64,000 bases of DNA from Microbacterium sp. cf332 (lineage in GTDB: Bacteria > Actinomycetota > Actinomycetes > Actinomycetales > Microbacteriaceae). The notes under the pieces were generated by a model that saw nothing but the letters and a program-made list of their open reading frames with translations, was not told where the DNA came from and did no database searches. Positions 38,054-46,994 of this stretch are shown piece after piece; the stretch's first letter is position 1, and each line of letters opens with the position of its first letter. The stretch lies in assembly GCF_900102175.1 (NCBI RefSeq), contig NZ_FNKN01000003.1, positions 310,414 to 374,413 of the forward strand, read 5' to 3'. Position numbers and translations under genes: made by a program.

Positions 38054-40327
38054 TCAGACCCCCGTGTGGAAGGTGCGGCTGAGCACGTCGAGCTGCTGCT
38101 CGCGGGTCAGGCGCACGAAGTTGACCGCGTAACCGGATACCCGGATGGTCAGCTGCGGATACTTGTCGGGGTTGACCATCGCGTCCTCGAGCGTCTCGCG
38201 CGTCAGCACGTTGACGTTGAGGTGATATCCGTCCGACGTCATCTGCGCGTCGAGCAGCCCCACGAGGTTGCGCACCCGTTCGTCGGGCGTGCGTCCGAGC
38301 CCGCCCGGTGTGACCGTGGTGGTCAGCGAGATGCCGTCCTGAGCCTGATCGAACGGGAGCTTCGCGACCGAGAGTGCGGCCGCCAGCATCCCGTGCGTGT
38401 CGCGACCGTTCATGGGGTTCGCGCCCGGGGCGAAGGGCTGGCCGGCGCGGCGGCCGTCGGGGGTGTTGCCCGTCGCCTTGCCGTAGACGACGTTCGAGGT
38501 GATCGTCAGCACCGACTGCGTGTGAACCGCGTCGCGGTACGTCGGGTGCTTGCGGATCATCGACATGAAGTCGGACACGAGCTCGCGGGCGATCTCGTCG
38601 ACGCGGTCGTCGTCGTTGCCGAAGGTGGGGAAGTCGCCGTGGACGAGGTAGTCGACGACGAGGCCCGAGGAGTCGCGCACCGGCTCGACGGTCGCGTACT
38701 TGATGGCCGAGAGCGAGTCGGCGGCGACCGACAGTCCGGCGATGCCGCACGCCATGGTGCGCAGGACGTTGCCGTCGTGCAGAGCCATCTCGAGACGCTC
38801 GTAGGCGTACTTGTCGTGCATGAAGTGGATGCAGTTGAGCGCGTCGACGTACGTCTCGGCGAGCCACTCCATCATCACCCGGAAGCGCTCGCGCACGTCG
38901 TCGTACACGAGCACGTCTCCCGAGACCGGGGCGGCGGCCGGTGCGATCTGCTTGCCGCTCACCTCGTCGCGTCCGCCGTTGACGGCGTACAGGAGCGTCT
39001 TGGCGAGGTTGACCCGAGCCCCGAAGAACTGCATCTGCTTGCCGACCGTCATCGGCGAGACGCAGCACGCGATGGCCGCGTCGTCGCCGCACAGTGCGCG
39101 GATGTGGTCGTCGGACTCGTACTGGATCGACGAGGTGTCGATCGAGACCTGCGCGCAGAACTCCTTGAAGCCGTCGGGCAGCGCGTCGCTCCACAGCACC
39201 GTCAGGTTGGGCTCGGGCGCGGGGCCGAGGTTGTAGAGCGTCTGCAGGAAGCGGAAGGCGGTCTTCGTCACGAGCGTGCGACCGTCCTCGCCGACGCCGC
39301 CGATCGACTCGGTCACCCAGGTCGGGTCACCCGAGAAGAGCGCGTCGTACTCGGGTGTGCGCAGGAACCGGACGATGCGGAGCTTGATGACCAGATCGTC
39401 GACGAGCTCCTGGGCCTCCGTCTCGGTGAGGAGGCCAATCGCGATGTCCCGCTGGATGTAGGCGTCGAGGAACGAGGTGTTCCGTCCGAGGCTCATCGCG
39501 GCGCCGTTCTGCTCCTTCACGGCGCCGAGGTACGCGAAGTAGAGCCACTGGATCGCCTCACGCGCCGAGGCGGCGGGACGGGTGAGATCGAAGCCGTACG
39601 TCGCGGCCATCTCGGCGAGCTCGTGCAGCGCCCGGATCTGCTCGGCGTTCTCCTCGCGCGATCGCAGGATGCCCTCGGTCGAGGGCTGCATGTCGAGCTC
39701 GGCACGCTCGACCTTCTTCGCGGACACGAGGGCATCGGTGCCGTAGAGACCGACGCGCCGGTAGTCGCCGATGATCCGGCCGCGGCCGTAGGCGTCGGGG
39801 AGGCCCGTGATGATGTGGCTGCTGCGGGCGCGGCGGACGGCTGGCGGATAGACGTCGAAGACGCCGTCGTTGTGGGTCTTGCGATAGCGCGTGAAGATCG
39901 TCTCGAGGGTCGGGTCGACGGGGTAGCCGTACGTCTCGAGGGCCCCCGCGACCATACGCCATCCGCCGTTCGGCATGATCGCACGGCGCAGCGGCGCATC
40001 GGTCTGCAGGCCGACGATCAGCTCGTCCTCTTGGCGGATGTAGCCCGGGGCGTGCGACGTGATGGTCGACGGGGTCAGGGCGTCGACGTCGTACACGCCC
40101 CGCTCGCGCTCGGCCGGGAACATCTCGCTGAGCGTGTCCCAGAGCCCCGTCGTGCGTGCGGTCGGTCCGACCAGGAACGCGGCGTCACCGGTGTAGGGCT
40201 CGTAGTTGCGCTGGATGAAGTCGCGGACGTCGATGTCGTCCTGCCACGGGCCCGGGGCGAAGCCCGCCCACGCCGCGGGGACCGCGTCGTCGTCGTGTGC
40301 TGTCGGGTTCGGGATGACTGTGCTCAT
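38054..40327 (-). CDS. pflB: Formate C-acetyltransferase (pyruvate formate-lyase)
   Basis: Glycyl-radical enzyme that splits pyruvate with CoA into acetyl-CoA and formate under anoxic conditions. 757 residues, standard length. The catalytic cysteine pair is in [11 protein letters not shown], and the radical glycine is in RVSGYAVNF close to the C-terminus. ATG 40327 follows GAAGGACC on the minus strand. With pflA it forms a complete module; no focA formate channel is next to it. Presence in a lineage usually called aerobic suggests fermentation or microaerobic growth. Confidence 0.96.
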   Translation of the reverse strand: MSTVIPNPTAHDDDAVPAAWAGFAPGPWQDDIDVRDFIQRNYEPYTGDAAFLVGPTARTTGLWDTLSEMFPAERERGVYDVDALTPSTITSHAPGYIRQEDELIVGLQTDAPLRRAIMPNGGWRMVAGALETYGYPVDPTLETIFTRYRKTHNDGVFDVYPPAVRRARSSHIITGLPDAYGRGRIIGDYRRVGLYGTDALVSAKKVERAELDMQPSTEGILRSREENAEQIRALHELAEMAATYGFDLTRPAASAREAIQWLYFAYLGAVKEQNGAAMSLGRNTSFLDAYIQRDIAIGLLTETEAQELVDDLVIKLRIVRFLRTPEYDALFSGDPTWVTESIGGVGEDGRTLVTKTAFRFLQTLYNLGPAPEPNLTVLWSDALPDGFKEFCAQVSIDTSSIQYESDDHIRALCGDDAAIACCVSPMTVGKQMQFFGARVNLAKTLLYAVNGGRDEVSGKQIAPAAAPVSGDVLVYDDVRERFRVMMEWLAETYVDALNCIHFMHDKYAYERLEMALHDGNVLRTMACGIAGLSVAADSLSAIKYATVEPVRDSSGLVVDYLVHGDFPTFGNDDDRVDEIARELVSDFMSMIRKHPTYRDAVHTQSVLTITSNVVYGKATGNTPDGRRAGQPFAPGANPMNGRDTHGMLAAALSVAKLPFDQAQDGISLTTTVTPGGLGRTPDERVRNLVGLLDAQMTSDGYHLNVNVLTRETLEDAMVNPDKYPQLTIRVSGYAVNFVRLTREQQLDVLSRTFHTGV

Positions 40328-40334
40328 CGTGGGT

Positions 40335-40352
40335 CCTTCGTCCTGTCGAAGG
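40335..40352 (-). promoter_or_regulatory. Hairpin covering the pflB Shine-Dalgarno
   Basis: On the minus strand CCTTCG-ACAGGA-CGAAGG forms a 6-bp stem whose right arm contains most of the GAAGG Shine-Dalgarno, 7 bases before the ATG. It could limit pflB translation until it is opened. Confidence 0.45.
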
Positions 40353-40407
40353 CCCGCCGTAAGCGGGGGAGGCCCTAATCGTGCCTGCCGCGGCGTGCCT
40401 GAGGCCG

Positions 40408-40413
40408 ACGCTA
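40408..40413 (-). promoter_or_regulatory. -10 box of pflBA
   Basis: TAGCGT on the minus strand, about 80 bases before the pflB ATG. Confidence 0.4.
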
Positions 40414-40466
40414 CGCCGGGTGCCACGGCACGACGTAGTTCGTGCACGCGGGGCACAGGACGTCAC

Positions 40467-40494
40467 CGGACCGACTGTTTTTCACAGTGGTCCG
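40467..40494. repeat. Inverted repeat between the MurE-like gene and pflB
   Basis: Arms CGGACC(G)ACTGT and ACAGTGGTCCG pair over 11 bp with one bulged G and a TTTTC loop. It is AT-richer than its surroundings. It could be the terminator of the minus-strand ligase gene, or, lying ~65-80 bases upstream of the pflB promoter and containing ACTGT-N5-ACAGT, a regulator site. Confidence 0.5.
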
Positions 40495-40507
40495 ACCACA
40501 AACGCGC

Positions 40508-42124
40508 TCAGTCGGGGTACGGGACCGCCCAGCTGGGCTCCGGCACGGGCCAGCCGGCCTCGCGCAGCGCTCGCCGCGCGAGCTCGCGCGCCGAGTAGGG
40601 CGTGCGCTGCCCTCGGATGTCTCGATAGTCCTGGTGTCCCGGACCGGCCCACAGGATGGCGTCGCCCTCCCCGACGAGCGAGACGGCCTCGACGATCGCC
40701 TTCTCCGGCGGTGAGGACTCGCGGATGTCGGCATCCGGCCGTGCCCGTCGAGCCCCCTCGAGCAGGGTCGCGCGGATCGCGTCGGGGTCTTCGAAGCGCG
40801 GGTGGTGGTCGGTCACGATCAGGATGTCGCTGCCCAGGACGGCGGTCGCGCCCATGTCGTGCCGCTTCGTCTTGTCACGGTCGCCGTCCGCCCCGAAGAG
40901 CATGACGACGGTGCCCGGGGTCACGCGTCGCACGGCCGCGAGAGTCTTCTCGAACGCGTCGGGGGAGTGCCCGAAGTCGACGTAGACGGCGGGTCCGCGC
41001 TCTCCCGAGACGCGCTGCGTGCGGCCGGGCAGGTGAGCCACGATGCGCTCGCCGTCGAGCGCTCGCACGAGGTCGTCCCACGCGTAGCCGCCCTCGAGCA
41101 GCATCACGATCGCGAGACCGGCGTTGGCGGCCATGTGGCGGCCGATGACGGGCACCGTCGTCGTCAGCACGCGTCCGGCGGCTCCGACGAGCCGGAACTC
41201 CGTGCCGTTCTGGCGCTCCTCGACGATCTCGACCGTCCAGTCGGCCGTAGCGGACGGCGTCTCGGCGATCGCGGGGGTGATGATGGTCGTCACCGGGATC
41301 TCCGCGCGCGCGGCGATCTGGGCGCCGGCCTCGGAATCGAGGCAGACCACGCCTCGTCGCGACCGGTCCGCGCGGAACAGGGGGAGCTTCGCCTCGAAGT
41401 ACTCGGCCATGTCGCGGTAGTCGTCGAGGTGGTCGTGCGAGAGGTTGGTGAAGCCGGCGACGTCGAACACGACCCCGTCGACGCGGTGCCGCGTGAGCGC
41501 CTGGGCACTGACCTCCACGGCCACAGCCTCGACGCCGCGCTCGCGCATGAGGGCGAGCAGGGCGTGGAACTCGGACGCCTCGGGCGTCGTCAGCCGCGAG
41601 ACGATGACCTCGCCGGCGATGTGACGCTCGGCGGTGGACGAGAGGCCTGTGACGGCGCCGAGCTGCCCGAGGATGCCCTCGATGAGGTGCGACACGCTCG
41701 TCTTGCCGTTGGTGCCGGTCGTCGCGAACAGCAGCGGCAGGCGGTCTTCGCGGCCGGTGCCGTACACCCAGGCCGACAGCTCGCCGAGCCGGGCGCGGGG
41801 ATCGTCGACCACGACGATCGGCAGACCGACGTCGGCCGCGAGCTCGGCGCCCGCGGCGTCCGTGACGATCGCGGCGGCTCCCGTCTGCGCGGCGGTCCGG
41901 GCGAACTCCGCGCCGTGGCGGGTGGCACCCCGGATCGCGACGAAGGCCTCGCCGGCACGCAGATCGGCCGTGGCGAGGGTGATGCCGCTGACGGAGACAC
42001 CGTCGGCATCGCCGATGATCCGACCGCCGACGTGCGCGGCGAGCTCTGTCAGGGAGCGGCGCGGCGGACTCTCGGGTCGGAGAACGGGAGGGAGATTCGG
42101 GGCGTCGGTAGGCATTGCTGCCAT
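40508..42124 (-). CDS. murE: MurE-like UDP-N-acetylmuramyl-tripeptide ligase
   Basis: ATP-dependent amide ligase that adds the third residue of the peptidoglycan stem. 538 residues with the three Mur domains; the ATP loop is TTGTNGKTS (135-143) and a carbamoyl-Lys region follows. In the C-terminal domain the meso-DAP-specific DNPR motif is replaced by HHPR (TDHHPRFEDPD, ~430), so another diamino acid or a different substrate is likely. It stands outside any division/cell-wall cluster. ATG 42124 is the longest start; ATG 42115, 7 bases after a CACAAT box, is an alternative. Confidence 0.85.
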   Translation of the reverse strand: MAAMPTDAPNLPPVLRPESPPRRSLTELAAHVGGRIIGDADGVSVSGITLATADLRAGEAFVAIRGATRHGAEFARTAAQTGAAAIVTDAAGAELAADVGLPIVVVDDPRARLGELSAWVYGTGREDRLPLLFATTGTNGKTSVSHLIEGILGQLGAVTGLSSTAERHIAGEVIVSRLTTPEASEFHALLALMRERGVEAVAVEVSAQALTRHRVDGVVFDVAGFTNLSHDHLDDYRDMAEYFEAKLPLFRADRSRRGVVCLDSEAGAQIAARAEIPVTTIITPAIAETPSATADWTVEIVEERQNGTEFRLVGAAGRVLTTTVPVIGRHMAANAGLAIVMLLEGGYAWDDLVRALDGERIVAHLPGRTQRVSGERGPAVYVDFGHSPDAFEKTLAAVRRVTPGTVVMLFGADGDRDKTKRHDMGATAVLGSDILIVTDHHPRFEDPDAIRATLLEGARRARPDADIRESSPPEKAIVEAVSLVGEGDAILWAGPGHQDYRDIRGQRTPYSARELARRALREAGWPVPEPSWAVPYPD

Positions 42125-42180
42125 TGTGTCATCCCGGTTCCGGGGCAGCCGCGTCGGAGGTCACGACCGCCCCGGCGTGT

Positions 42181-42870
42181 TCAGGCCCGGCGTCGCGCGA
42201 TGGCGAGCACGAGCGCGATCGCGGCGACCACGAGGGCGCCTGCCGAGAGCCAGATCGGCAGAGGATCGGCGGCGGTGGTGGTCGAGGCCGCGGTCTCCGC
42301 GTCGGCCGCGTCGGACGACGCGTGGTCGCCCTCATGTCCGCCGTGCTCGTCCGCGGCAGCCGCGCCGACGAGCACCACGGGCGCCGGGTACTCGAGGTCG
42401 TGCGGGTCCTCGCCGTCTTCGGCGATCTGGGTCCAGGGAGCCTCGCCCGTCTCGCACTGCTGGGTGACGGGGAAGGCGAAGCTCTCGCCTTCGGCCGACG
42501 CCGGGAAGATGACGTTCATCCCCGCCGAGGCGGCGTACGCGTCCGGGATGGGGGTGACGGCGGTGTAGGTGATCTGGGTCGGGATGCCCGCGTCGCCGGT
42601 CTCGGTCGTGATGGTCCACGCCCCGTCGATGACGGGCGTCGCGCCCTGCGCCTCGGCGGGGATGTCGACCACCAGCGCGGTCGTCGGAGACCCGTCGCAG
42701 CCGTGGCTGAACGAGAAGTCGATGCGGGTCGAGCCGTTGGCGGCGACGTCCTCGGGCGTCACGTGCACGTGGGCGGAGGCGGCGAGCGGGAGGGCGATGG
42801 CGAGGGCGGCGCCGGCGGTCACGCCGACGGCCAGGCGCGCGCGGCGGCGCGCGGAGATGGTGCGGGTCAT
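42181..42870 (-). CDS. ycnI: YcnI-like copper-associated exported protein (DUF1775)
   Basis: 229 residues. Signal peptide (residues 1-~33) cleaved before AHVHVTPEDVAANGSTRIDFSF: the new N-terminal His followed by His is the copper-binding mark of YcnI. C-terminal membrane anchor (~203-224) after an acidic His-containing linker (DEHGGHEGDHASSDAAD). In Bacillus, ycnI neighbours the copper importer ycnJ. Here the upstream partner is a His-containing membrane protein. The start is preceded by GAGAGACGAAA. Confidence 0.9.
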   Translation of the reverse strand: MTRTISARRRARLAVGVTAGAALAIALPLAASAHVHVTPEDVAANGSTRIDFSFSHGCDGSPTTALVVDIPAEAQGATPVIDGAWTITTETGDAGIPTQITYTAVTPIPDAYAASAGMNVIFPASAEGESFAFPVTQQCETGEAPWTQIAEDGEDPHDLEYPAPVVLVGAAAADEHGGHEGDHASSDAADAETAASTTTAADPLPIWLSAGALVVAAIALVLAIARRRA

Positions 42871-42888
42871 TTTCGTCTCTCAGAATGA

Positions 42889-42911
42889 GCGGGCGCGTTC
42901 CGTGCGCCCGC
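42889..42911. repeat. Hairpin between the membrane gene and ycnI
   Basis: GCGGGCGC (42889-42896) and GCGCCCGC (42904-42911) pair perfectly around a 7-base loop, just upstream of the ycnI Shine-Dalgarno. Its job may be partial termination or mRNA protection between the two minus-strand genes. Confidence 0.5.
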
Positions 42912-42931
42912 GGGGAGGGGAAGGGGTGAGG

Positions 42932-43522
42932 TCATGCGAACGCGACCGGAGGACCCCGGAGAGACAGCGAGGAACGCAGGAGACGCGCGGGGAGGACACA
43001 GCGCTCGCCGACAGCGCGAGGCCTCGGCGACGTCGGAGGCGGGATGGGCGATGCGAGGAGCCGTGCCAGACGGCGCAGCCCGCCCAGGATGCTGCGAACG
43101 ACGCGCTCCCCGAGCGCGAGTGCCGCGACCGTGATCACTGCGGCCAGCACATGGGTCGCCGTCATCCCGGCACCGGCACCGGCATGAACGTGGGCGAGGG
43201 GTGCCGCCGCGGGCAGTCCGGTCGTGTGCACGTGCGGCGCGAGGACGGGGGCGGTCGCCGATCCGGCGAGGGAGAAGAAGGTGTGGAACAGGCCCTGACT
43301 CGCCAGGACGACCAAGCCGGTACGCCACAGCGACGGCGTCCGTCCGGCGAGGAAGACCGCGATCGGAGCGGCCAGCAGGGTGGCCGCGACGATGAGCCAC
43401 AGCGGAGCCAGACCGCCTGAGATCGTGTGGGCGGTGGCGGCGAGTATCGTGGCGATCCCGGCGGAGATGCTGCCGCGGACGGCGCGCCCACGGCGCGATC
43501 TCGCACCCCCGGCCCGCTCCAT
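42932..43522 (-). CDS. Small membrane protein paired with ycnI
   Basis: 196 residues, four or five membrane segments, no family I can name with certainty. The loop HVHTTGLPAAAPLAHVHAGAGAGMTATH holds several His and Met residues, fitting copper contact outside the membrane; the same strand and a 61-base gap to ycnI support a joint role. ATG 43522 lies 6 bases after TAAACT. The Arg/Pro-rich C-terminus looks cytoplasmic. Confidence 0.68.
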   Translation of the reverse strand: MERAGGARSRRGRAVRGSISAGIATILAATAHTISGGLAPLWLIVAATLLAAPIAVFLAGRTPSLWRTGLVVLASQGLFHTFFSLAGSATAPVLAPHVHTTGLPAAAPLAHVHAGAGAGMTATHVLAAVITVAALALGERVVRSILGGLRRLARLLASPIPPPTSPRPRAVGERCVLPARLLRSSLSLRGPPVAFA

Positions 43523-43528
43523 GGTCCG

Positions 43529-43534
43529 AGTTTA
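43529..43534 (-). promoter_or_regulatory. -10 box of the ycnI pair, leaderless type
   Basis: TAAACT on the minus strand, 6 bases before ATG 43522. Confidence 0.5.
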
Positions 43535-43564
43535 GAGCCTGGGACAATTCAAAGGCACGGCGGG

Positions 43565-43570
43565 TAATCT
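43565..43570 (+). promoter_or_regulatory. -10 box of the site-2 protease, leaderless type
   Basis: TAATCT, 8 bases, then GTG 43579. It faces the box at 43529 across 30 bases. Confidence 0.55.
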
Positions 43571-43578
43571 GACCGCTC

Positions 43579-44883
43579 GTGACCGTTCTCGCTTTCGTCG
43601 TCGGCGTCCTCCTGCTCGTGGTCGGGCTCGCCGTGTCGATCGCACTGCACGAGGTCGGCCATCTCGTCCCCGCGAAGGTCTTCGGAGTCCGCGTCGGCCG
43701 CTACATGATCGGCCTCGGACCCACGCTCTGGTCACGACGCTTCGGCGAGACCGAGTACGGGGTCAAAGCGCTGCCGCTCGGCGGCTACATCTCGATGTCG
43801 GGCATGTACCCGCCGTCGCCCGACGAACCCGACGCGGCCGCGCGCCGCAGCGGCCGGTTCTTCGGCGCGATGGTGCAGGACGCCCGCCTGGCCAACGCCG
43901 AGACGCTCGTCGAGAACGACACGCGCCCGGCCTTCTACCAGCTCGCCGTATGGAAGCGCGTGATCATCATGGTCGGCGGCCCGTTCATGAACCTCGTGCT
44001 CGCCATGGTGCTGTTCGGCATCGCGCTGAGCGCCATCGGGCTGCCGAGCGTCTCCACCACGATCGCCGGCGTGAACGAGTGCGTCGTTCCGGCCGGCGTC
44101 GAGCGCACGACATGCGAGCCCGGCGATCCCGTCTCACCCGCCGCGGCGGGCGGCATCCGTCCCGGAGACGTCATCGTCGCCGTCGACGGGACCGAGGTGG
44201 AGGGCTACGTCGAGGCGACGTCCATCGTCCAGGCATCGCCGGGACGCACCATCCCGATCGTCGTGGAGCGCGCCGGGCAGCGGGTGACGCTGAGCGTCAC
44301 GCCGATCGCCGCCGAACGGCCGGTGGCCACGGCCGACGGCGGGACCGAGGTCAAAGAGGTCGGGTTCGTCGGTATGACGGGAACGCGGATCAACGTGCCG
44401 CAGCCGATCTGGACCGGACCGCAAGCGGCGGTCGAGCGCCTCGGGGCCGTTGCGAGCGTCATCTGGCAGCTGCCGGTCAAGGTCTATGAGACCGGAGTCG
44501 CTCTCGTGACGGGCGGGGAACGCGACCCGAACGGGCCGCTGTCGGTCGTGGGCGCTGGTCGCATCGCGGGGGAGGTCGCCGCGACCGAGGCGCCGGTCCA
44601 GGACCGCGTCGTCGACCTGCTGAGCCTGCTCGGGTCGCTCAACATCGCGCTCTTCGTCTTCAACCTGCTCCCCCTGCTGCCCCTCGACGGCGGTCATGTC
44701 GTCGTTGCGCTGTGGGACGGGCTCAAACGGGTGTGGGCGAAGATCGCCGGCAGGCCGAAGCCGAGACCGGTCGACGCGACGAAGCTCGTTCCGGTGACGT
44801 TCGTCGTCGTGATCGGCCTCATCGTGATGGGCGGCACGCTCATCCTCGCGGACGTGTTCAACCCGATCTCGATCCTCGGCTGA
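43579..44883 (+). CDS. rseP: Site-2 intramembrane metalloprotease (M50, RseP/Rip1-like)
   Basis: Cleaves membrane-bound anti-sigma factors to release sigma factors during envelope stress. 434 residues. The zinc motif HEVGH is in the first membrane helix, the third ligand is in LLPLLPLDGGH near the C-terminus, and a PDZ domain (~170-250, with GGIRPGDVIVAVDGTEVEG) lies between. It corresponds to mycobacterial Rip1, which sits between dxr and ispG; here both are several kilobases away. GTG start follows TAATCT by 8 bases. Confidence 0.93.
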   Translation: MTVLAFVVGVLLLVVGLAVSIALHEVGHLVPAKVFGVRVGRYMIGLGPTLWSRRFGETEYGVKALPLGGYISMSGMYPPSPDEPDAAARRSGRFFGAMVQDARLANAETLVENDTRPAFYQLAVWKRVIIMVGGPFMNLVLAMVLFGIALSAIGLPSVSTTIAGVNECVVPAGVERTTCEPGDPVSPAAAGGIRPGDVIVAVDGTEVEGYVEATSIVQASPGRTIPIVVERAGQRVTLSVTPIAAERPVATADGGTEVKEVGFVGMTGTRINVPQPIWTGPQAAVERLGAVASVIWQLPVKVYETGVALVTGGERDPNGPLSVVGAGRIAGEVAATEAPVQDRVVDLLSLLGSLNIALFVFNLLPLLPLDGGHVVVALWDGLKRVWAKIAGRPKPRPVDATKLVPVTFVVVIGLIVMGGTLILADVFNPISILG

Positions 44884-44907
44884 CGTTCCTCGCCGGGACG
44901 GCGCACG

Positions 44908-46848
44908 TCAGGCCGGGACGGGCCCCAGGGCGAATCCGATGAGCCGTTCGAGCGTCGGCAGGCCGTCGCGCGAGAGGATCGACTCGAGGTGCCCCTGCAC
45001 GGATGCGTACCCGGGCCCGCGCAGCGCGTAGACGTCACCCGATGAGGGATCGGCAGCGATCTCGGTGCCGCCCAGCTCGGTGGTGCCGGGGGCGACGCGT
45101 GCCGTGAAGGTGTTGTAGAAGCCGATCGACGCCGGCATCCCGAAGACGTCGACGCTCTTCTGCAGGCCCTGGTGCGGCGACGCGAGCGGAGCGAGTCCGA
45201 TCCCCAGGCGGTCCGCGAGGATCTGGTGGCTCAGGCACACGGCCAGCAGCGGGCTGCCCGCGTCGGCTCGACGGGCGACGAGCTCACGCATGCGCGCGAT
45301 CCGGGCGTTCGTGCCGTCGCGGGGGTCGCCCGGCCCGGGCCCGAAGACGACCAGACCGGCCTCATCGACTGCCGCGTCTGTCACCTCATGCCACGGCGCG
45401 ATGCGCACCGCGAAACCCAGATGATGCAGCTGGTGGCCGAGCATCGTCGTGAACCGGTCTTCGGCGTCGACGACGAGGACCTCGCGGCCGGCGTAGGGAC
45501 CGCCCTCGGCGGCCTGGGGGTCGAGCCAGAACTGCGCGAGACGCGCGTTGCGGGAGGCGAGCAGGGCGGCGATCGCGGGGTCGTCGCCGAGCCGCGGGCG
45601 TGGGTCGGGCGCCGGGGCGTCCTCGTCGACGGCGGCGGTCCGGGCGATGGGCGCCGGGACCTCGTCACGGTCGACGGCGCCGATGGCGCCGAGGACGCCC
45701 GCCGCCTTGCCGTGGGTCTCGCCGACCTCGCCGGCAGGGTCGGAATGCCGCACCAGCGTCGCGCCGACGGGGACCCGCAGTCGGCCGTCGACGAGGTAGG
45801 CCGTCCGGATGAGGATGGGGGCGTCGAGATCATGACCACCGGCCGCTGCGGGGGTGAAGAGCGCCGCGACGCCGGAGTAGTAGCCGCGGGGGGTGCGCTC
45901 GTGCCGCGCGATCACCGTGCAGGCGTTCTGCATCGGCGAGCCGGTGACCGTCGGGGCGAACATCGTCTCGCGAAGGATGTCGCGCGGATCCATCGTGCTG
46001 GAGCCCCGGAGCATGTACTCGGTGTGGGTCAGACGCGACATCTCCTTGAGATGCGGGCCCGTGATGCGGCCACCGTCGGAGCACACCGCCGACATCATCT
46101 TCAGCTCCTCGTCGACGACCATGAAGAGCTCTTCGGTCTCCTTCGTCGACGACAGGAACTCCGTCAGCGTCTCAGCGGTCGCGCCGCCCCGGGGGTGACG
46201 GAACGTTCCCGAGATGGGGTTCATCGTGACGACGCTCGTGCCGGGCTCGGCGGGAGCGCCGCTGCGGGCGCTGACGTGCGCCTCCGGGCTCGCACCGACC
46301 GCGACGTGGCCGTCGGTGACGACGAGGAACGTCCAATAGGCGCCGCGCTCGTGCTGCAGCAGGGCCCGGAACCACGTGAGACCCGCGGTGACGGCATCCG
46401 TTTCGACCGTCGCCGTGAAGTCGCGTCGGATGACGAAGTTGGCTCCCTCGCCCCGGCCGATCTCGTCGGAGATGACCCGCCGCACGATATCGGCGTACTC
46501 GTCGTCAGAGATGTCGAAGCCGGCGTCCCCGAGGGGGACTCGCTCGGACGGCAGCTGCCGCAGTGCCTCGGACAGGGGCATCGAGTCGTGATCGGTCACG
46601 CGCAGGCAGCGCAGCGGCGCGTGATCGTCGTGGCAGACGAAGCCGCGCTCGACGACCTGGCGGAACGGGACGAGCGCGAGGACTTCGCGCGGCGTGCCGT
46701 CGGCGTCGTCGAGCGGGATGTCGGCCAGCAGCTCGACGTCGACGACGTCGCCGCGCAGCACCTCGACGTTCGCGCCGTCGCGGGCGATGAGGGCGAACGG
46801 CTCTCCGCTCGCCGCGAGCTCGGTCAGGGTCGGCAGAGAACCGGTCAT
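44908..46848 (-). CDS. trpE: Fused anthranilate synthase, PhzE-type (TrpE-TrpG)
   Basis: 646 residues. An N-terminal chorismate-binding domain (~120-430; FVIRRDFTATVE, NPISGTFRHPRGG, HTEYMLRG, RETMFAPTVTGSPMQNA) is fused to a C-terminal class I glutamine amidotransferase (~450-646) with the catalytic Cys in LLAVCLSHQIL and the His-Glu pair in GHLES. By sequence it could make anthranilate or 2-amino-2-deoxyisochorismate (PhzE reaction). The Trp-codon attenuator just upstream favours anthranilate for tryptophan. No other trp or phz gene is adjacent. ATG 46848 with GAAGAAAGACG upstream. Confidence 0.92.
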   Translation of the reverse strand: MTGSLPTLTELAASGEPFALIARDGANVEVLRGDVVDVELLADIPLDDADGTPREVLALVPFRQVVERGFVCHDDHAPLRCLRVTDHDSMPLSEALRQLPSERVPLGDAGFDISDDEYADIVRRVISDEIGRGEGANFVIRRDFTATVETDAVTAGLTWFRALLQHERGAYWTFLVVTDGHVAVGASPEAHVSARSGAPAEPGTSVVTMNPISGTFRHPRGGATAETLTEFLSSTKETEELFMVVDEELKMMSAVCSDGGRITGPHLKEMSRLTHTEYMLRGSSTMDPRDILRETMFAPTVTGSPMQNACTVIARHERTPRGYYSGVAALFTPAAAGGHDLDAPILIRTAYLVDGRLRVPVGATLVRHSDPAGEVGETHGKAAGVLGAIGAVDRDEVPAPIARTAAVDEDAPAPDPRPRLGDDPAIAALLASRNARLAQFWLDPQAAEGGPYAGREVLVVDAEDRFTTMLGHQLHHLGFAVRIAPWHEVTDAAVDEAGLVVFGPGPGDPRDGTNARIARMRELVARRADAGSPLLAVCLSHQILADRLGIGLAPLASPHQGLQKSVDVFGMPASIGFYNTFTARVAPGTTELGGTEIAADPSSGDVYALRGPGYASVQGHLESILSRDGLPTLERLIGFALGPVPA

Positions 46849-46886
46849 CGTCGTCTTTCTTCGTCGGAGCGCCCGCCCCACGAAGA

Positions 46887-46956
46887 AGACCGCCGGGCCT
46901 TCAACGCCGGGCGGTCTGAAACGTGTGCACGTCGAACACACCGCCTAGGCGGTGTG
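46887..46956 (-). promoter_or_regulatory. Transcription attenuator of trpEG
   Basis: Reading the minus strand: region 1 CACACCGCC (46956-46948) just after the Trp codons, region 2 GGCGGTGTG (46945-46937), region 3 AGACCGCC (46917-46910), region 4 GGCGGTCT (46894-46887) followed by TCTTCG. Regions 1:2 and 3:4 pair perfectly; region 2 (GGCGGT) can instead pair with region 3 (ACCGCC). A ribosome stalled at the Trp codons would cover region 1, letting 2:3 form and prevent the 3:4 terminator. This is the classic attenuator logic, seen directly in the sequence. Confidence 0.8.
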
Positions 46957-46980
46957 CCACCAGGAGAGGCGCGTGCGCAT
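46945..46980 (-). CDS. trpL: Trp leader peptide with tandem Trp codons
   Basis: ATG at 46980, 11 residues, MRTRLSWWHTA, then TAG. Two adjacent TGG codons (7 and 8) lie exactly before attenuator region 1. There is no Shine-Dalgarno; a GATAAT -10 lies 8 bases upstream, so the mRNA probably begins at this ATG. It is not a stable protein but a tryptophan sensor through ribosome stalling. Confidence 0.8.
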   Translation of the reverse strand: MRTRLSWWHTA

Positions 46981-46988
46981 GGGCCGAA

Positions 46989-46994
46989 ATTATC
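46989..46994 (-). promoter_or_regulatory. Extended -10 promoter of the trp leader
   Basis: TGTGATAAT on the minus strand: a TGN extension plus GATAAT, 8 bases before the leader-peptide ATG. It is the most AT-rich spot in the region; no -35 is evident. Confidence 0.65.

Noticed and set aside
40467..40494. Crp/FNR-type binding site at the palindrome before pflB
   Set aside because: Only part of TGTGA-N6-TCACA is present. The repeat is real, but I cannot name a regulator.
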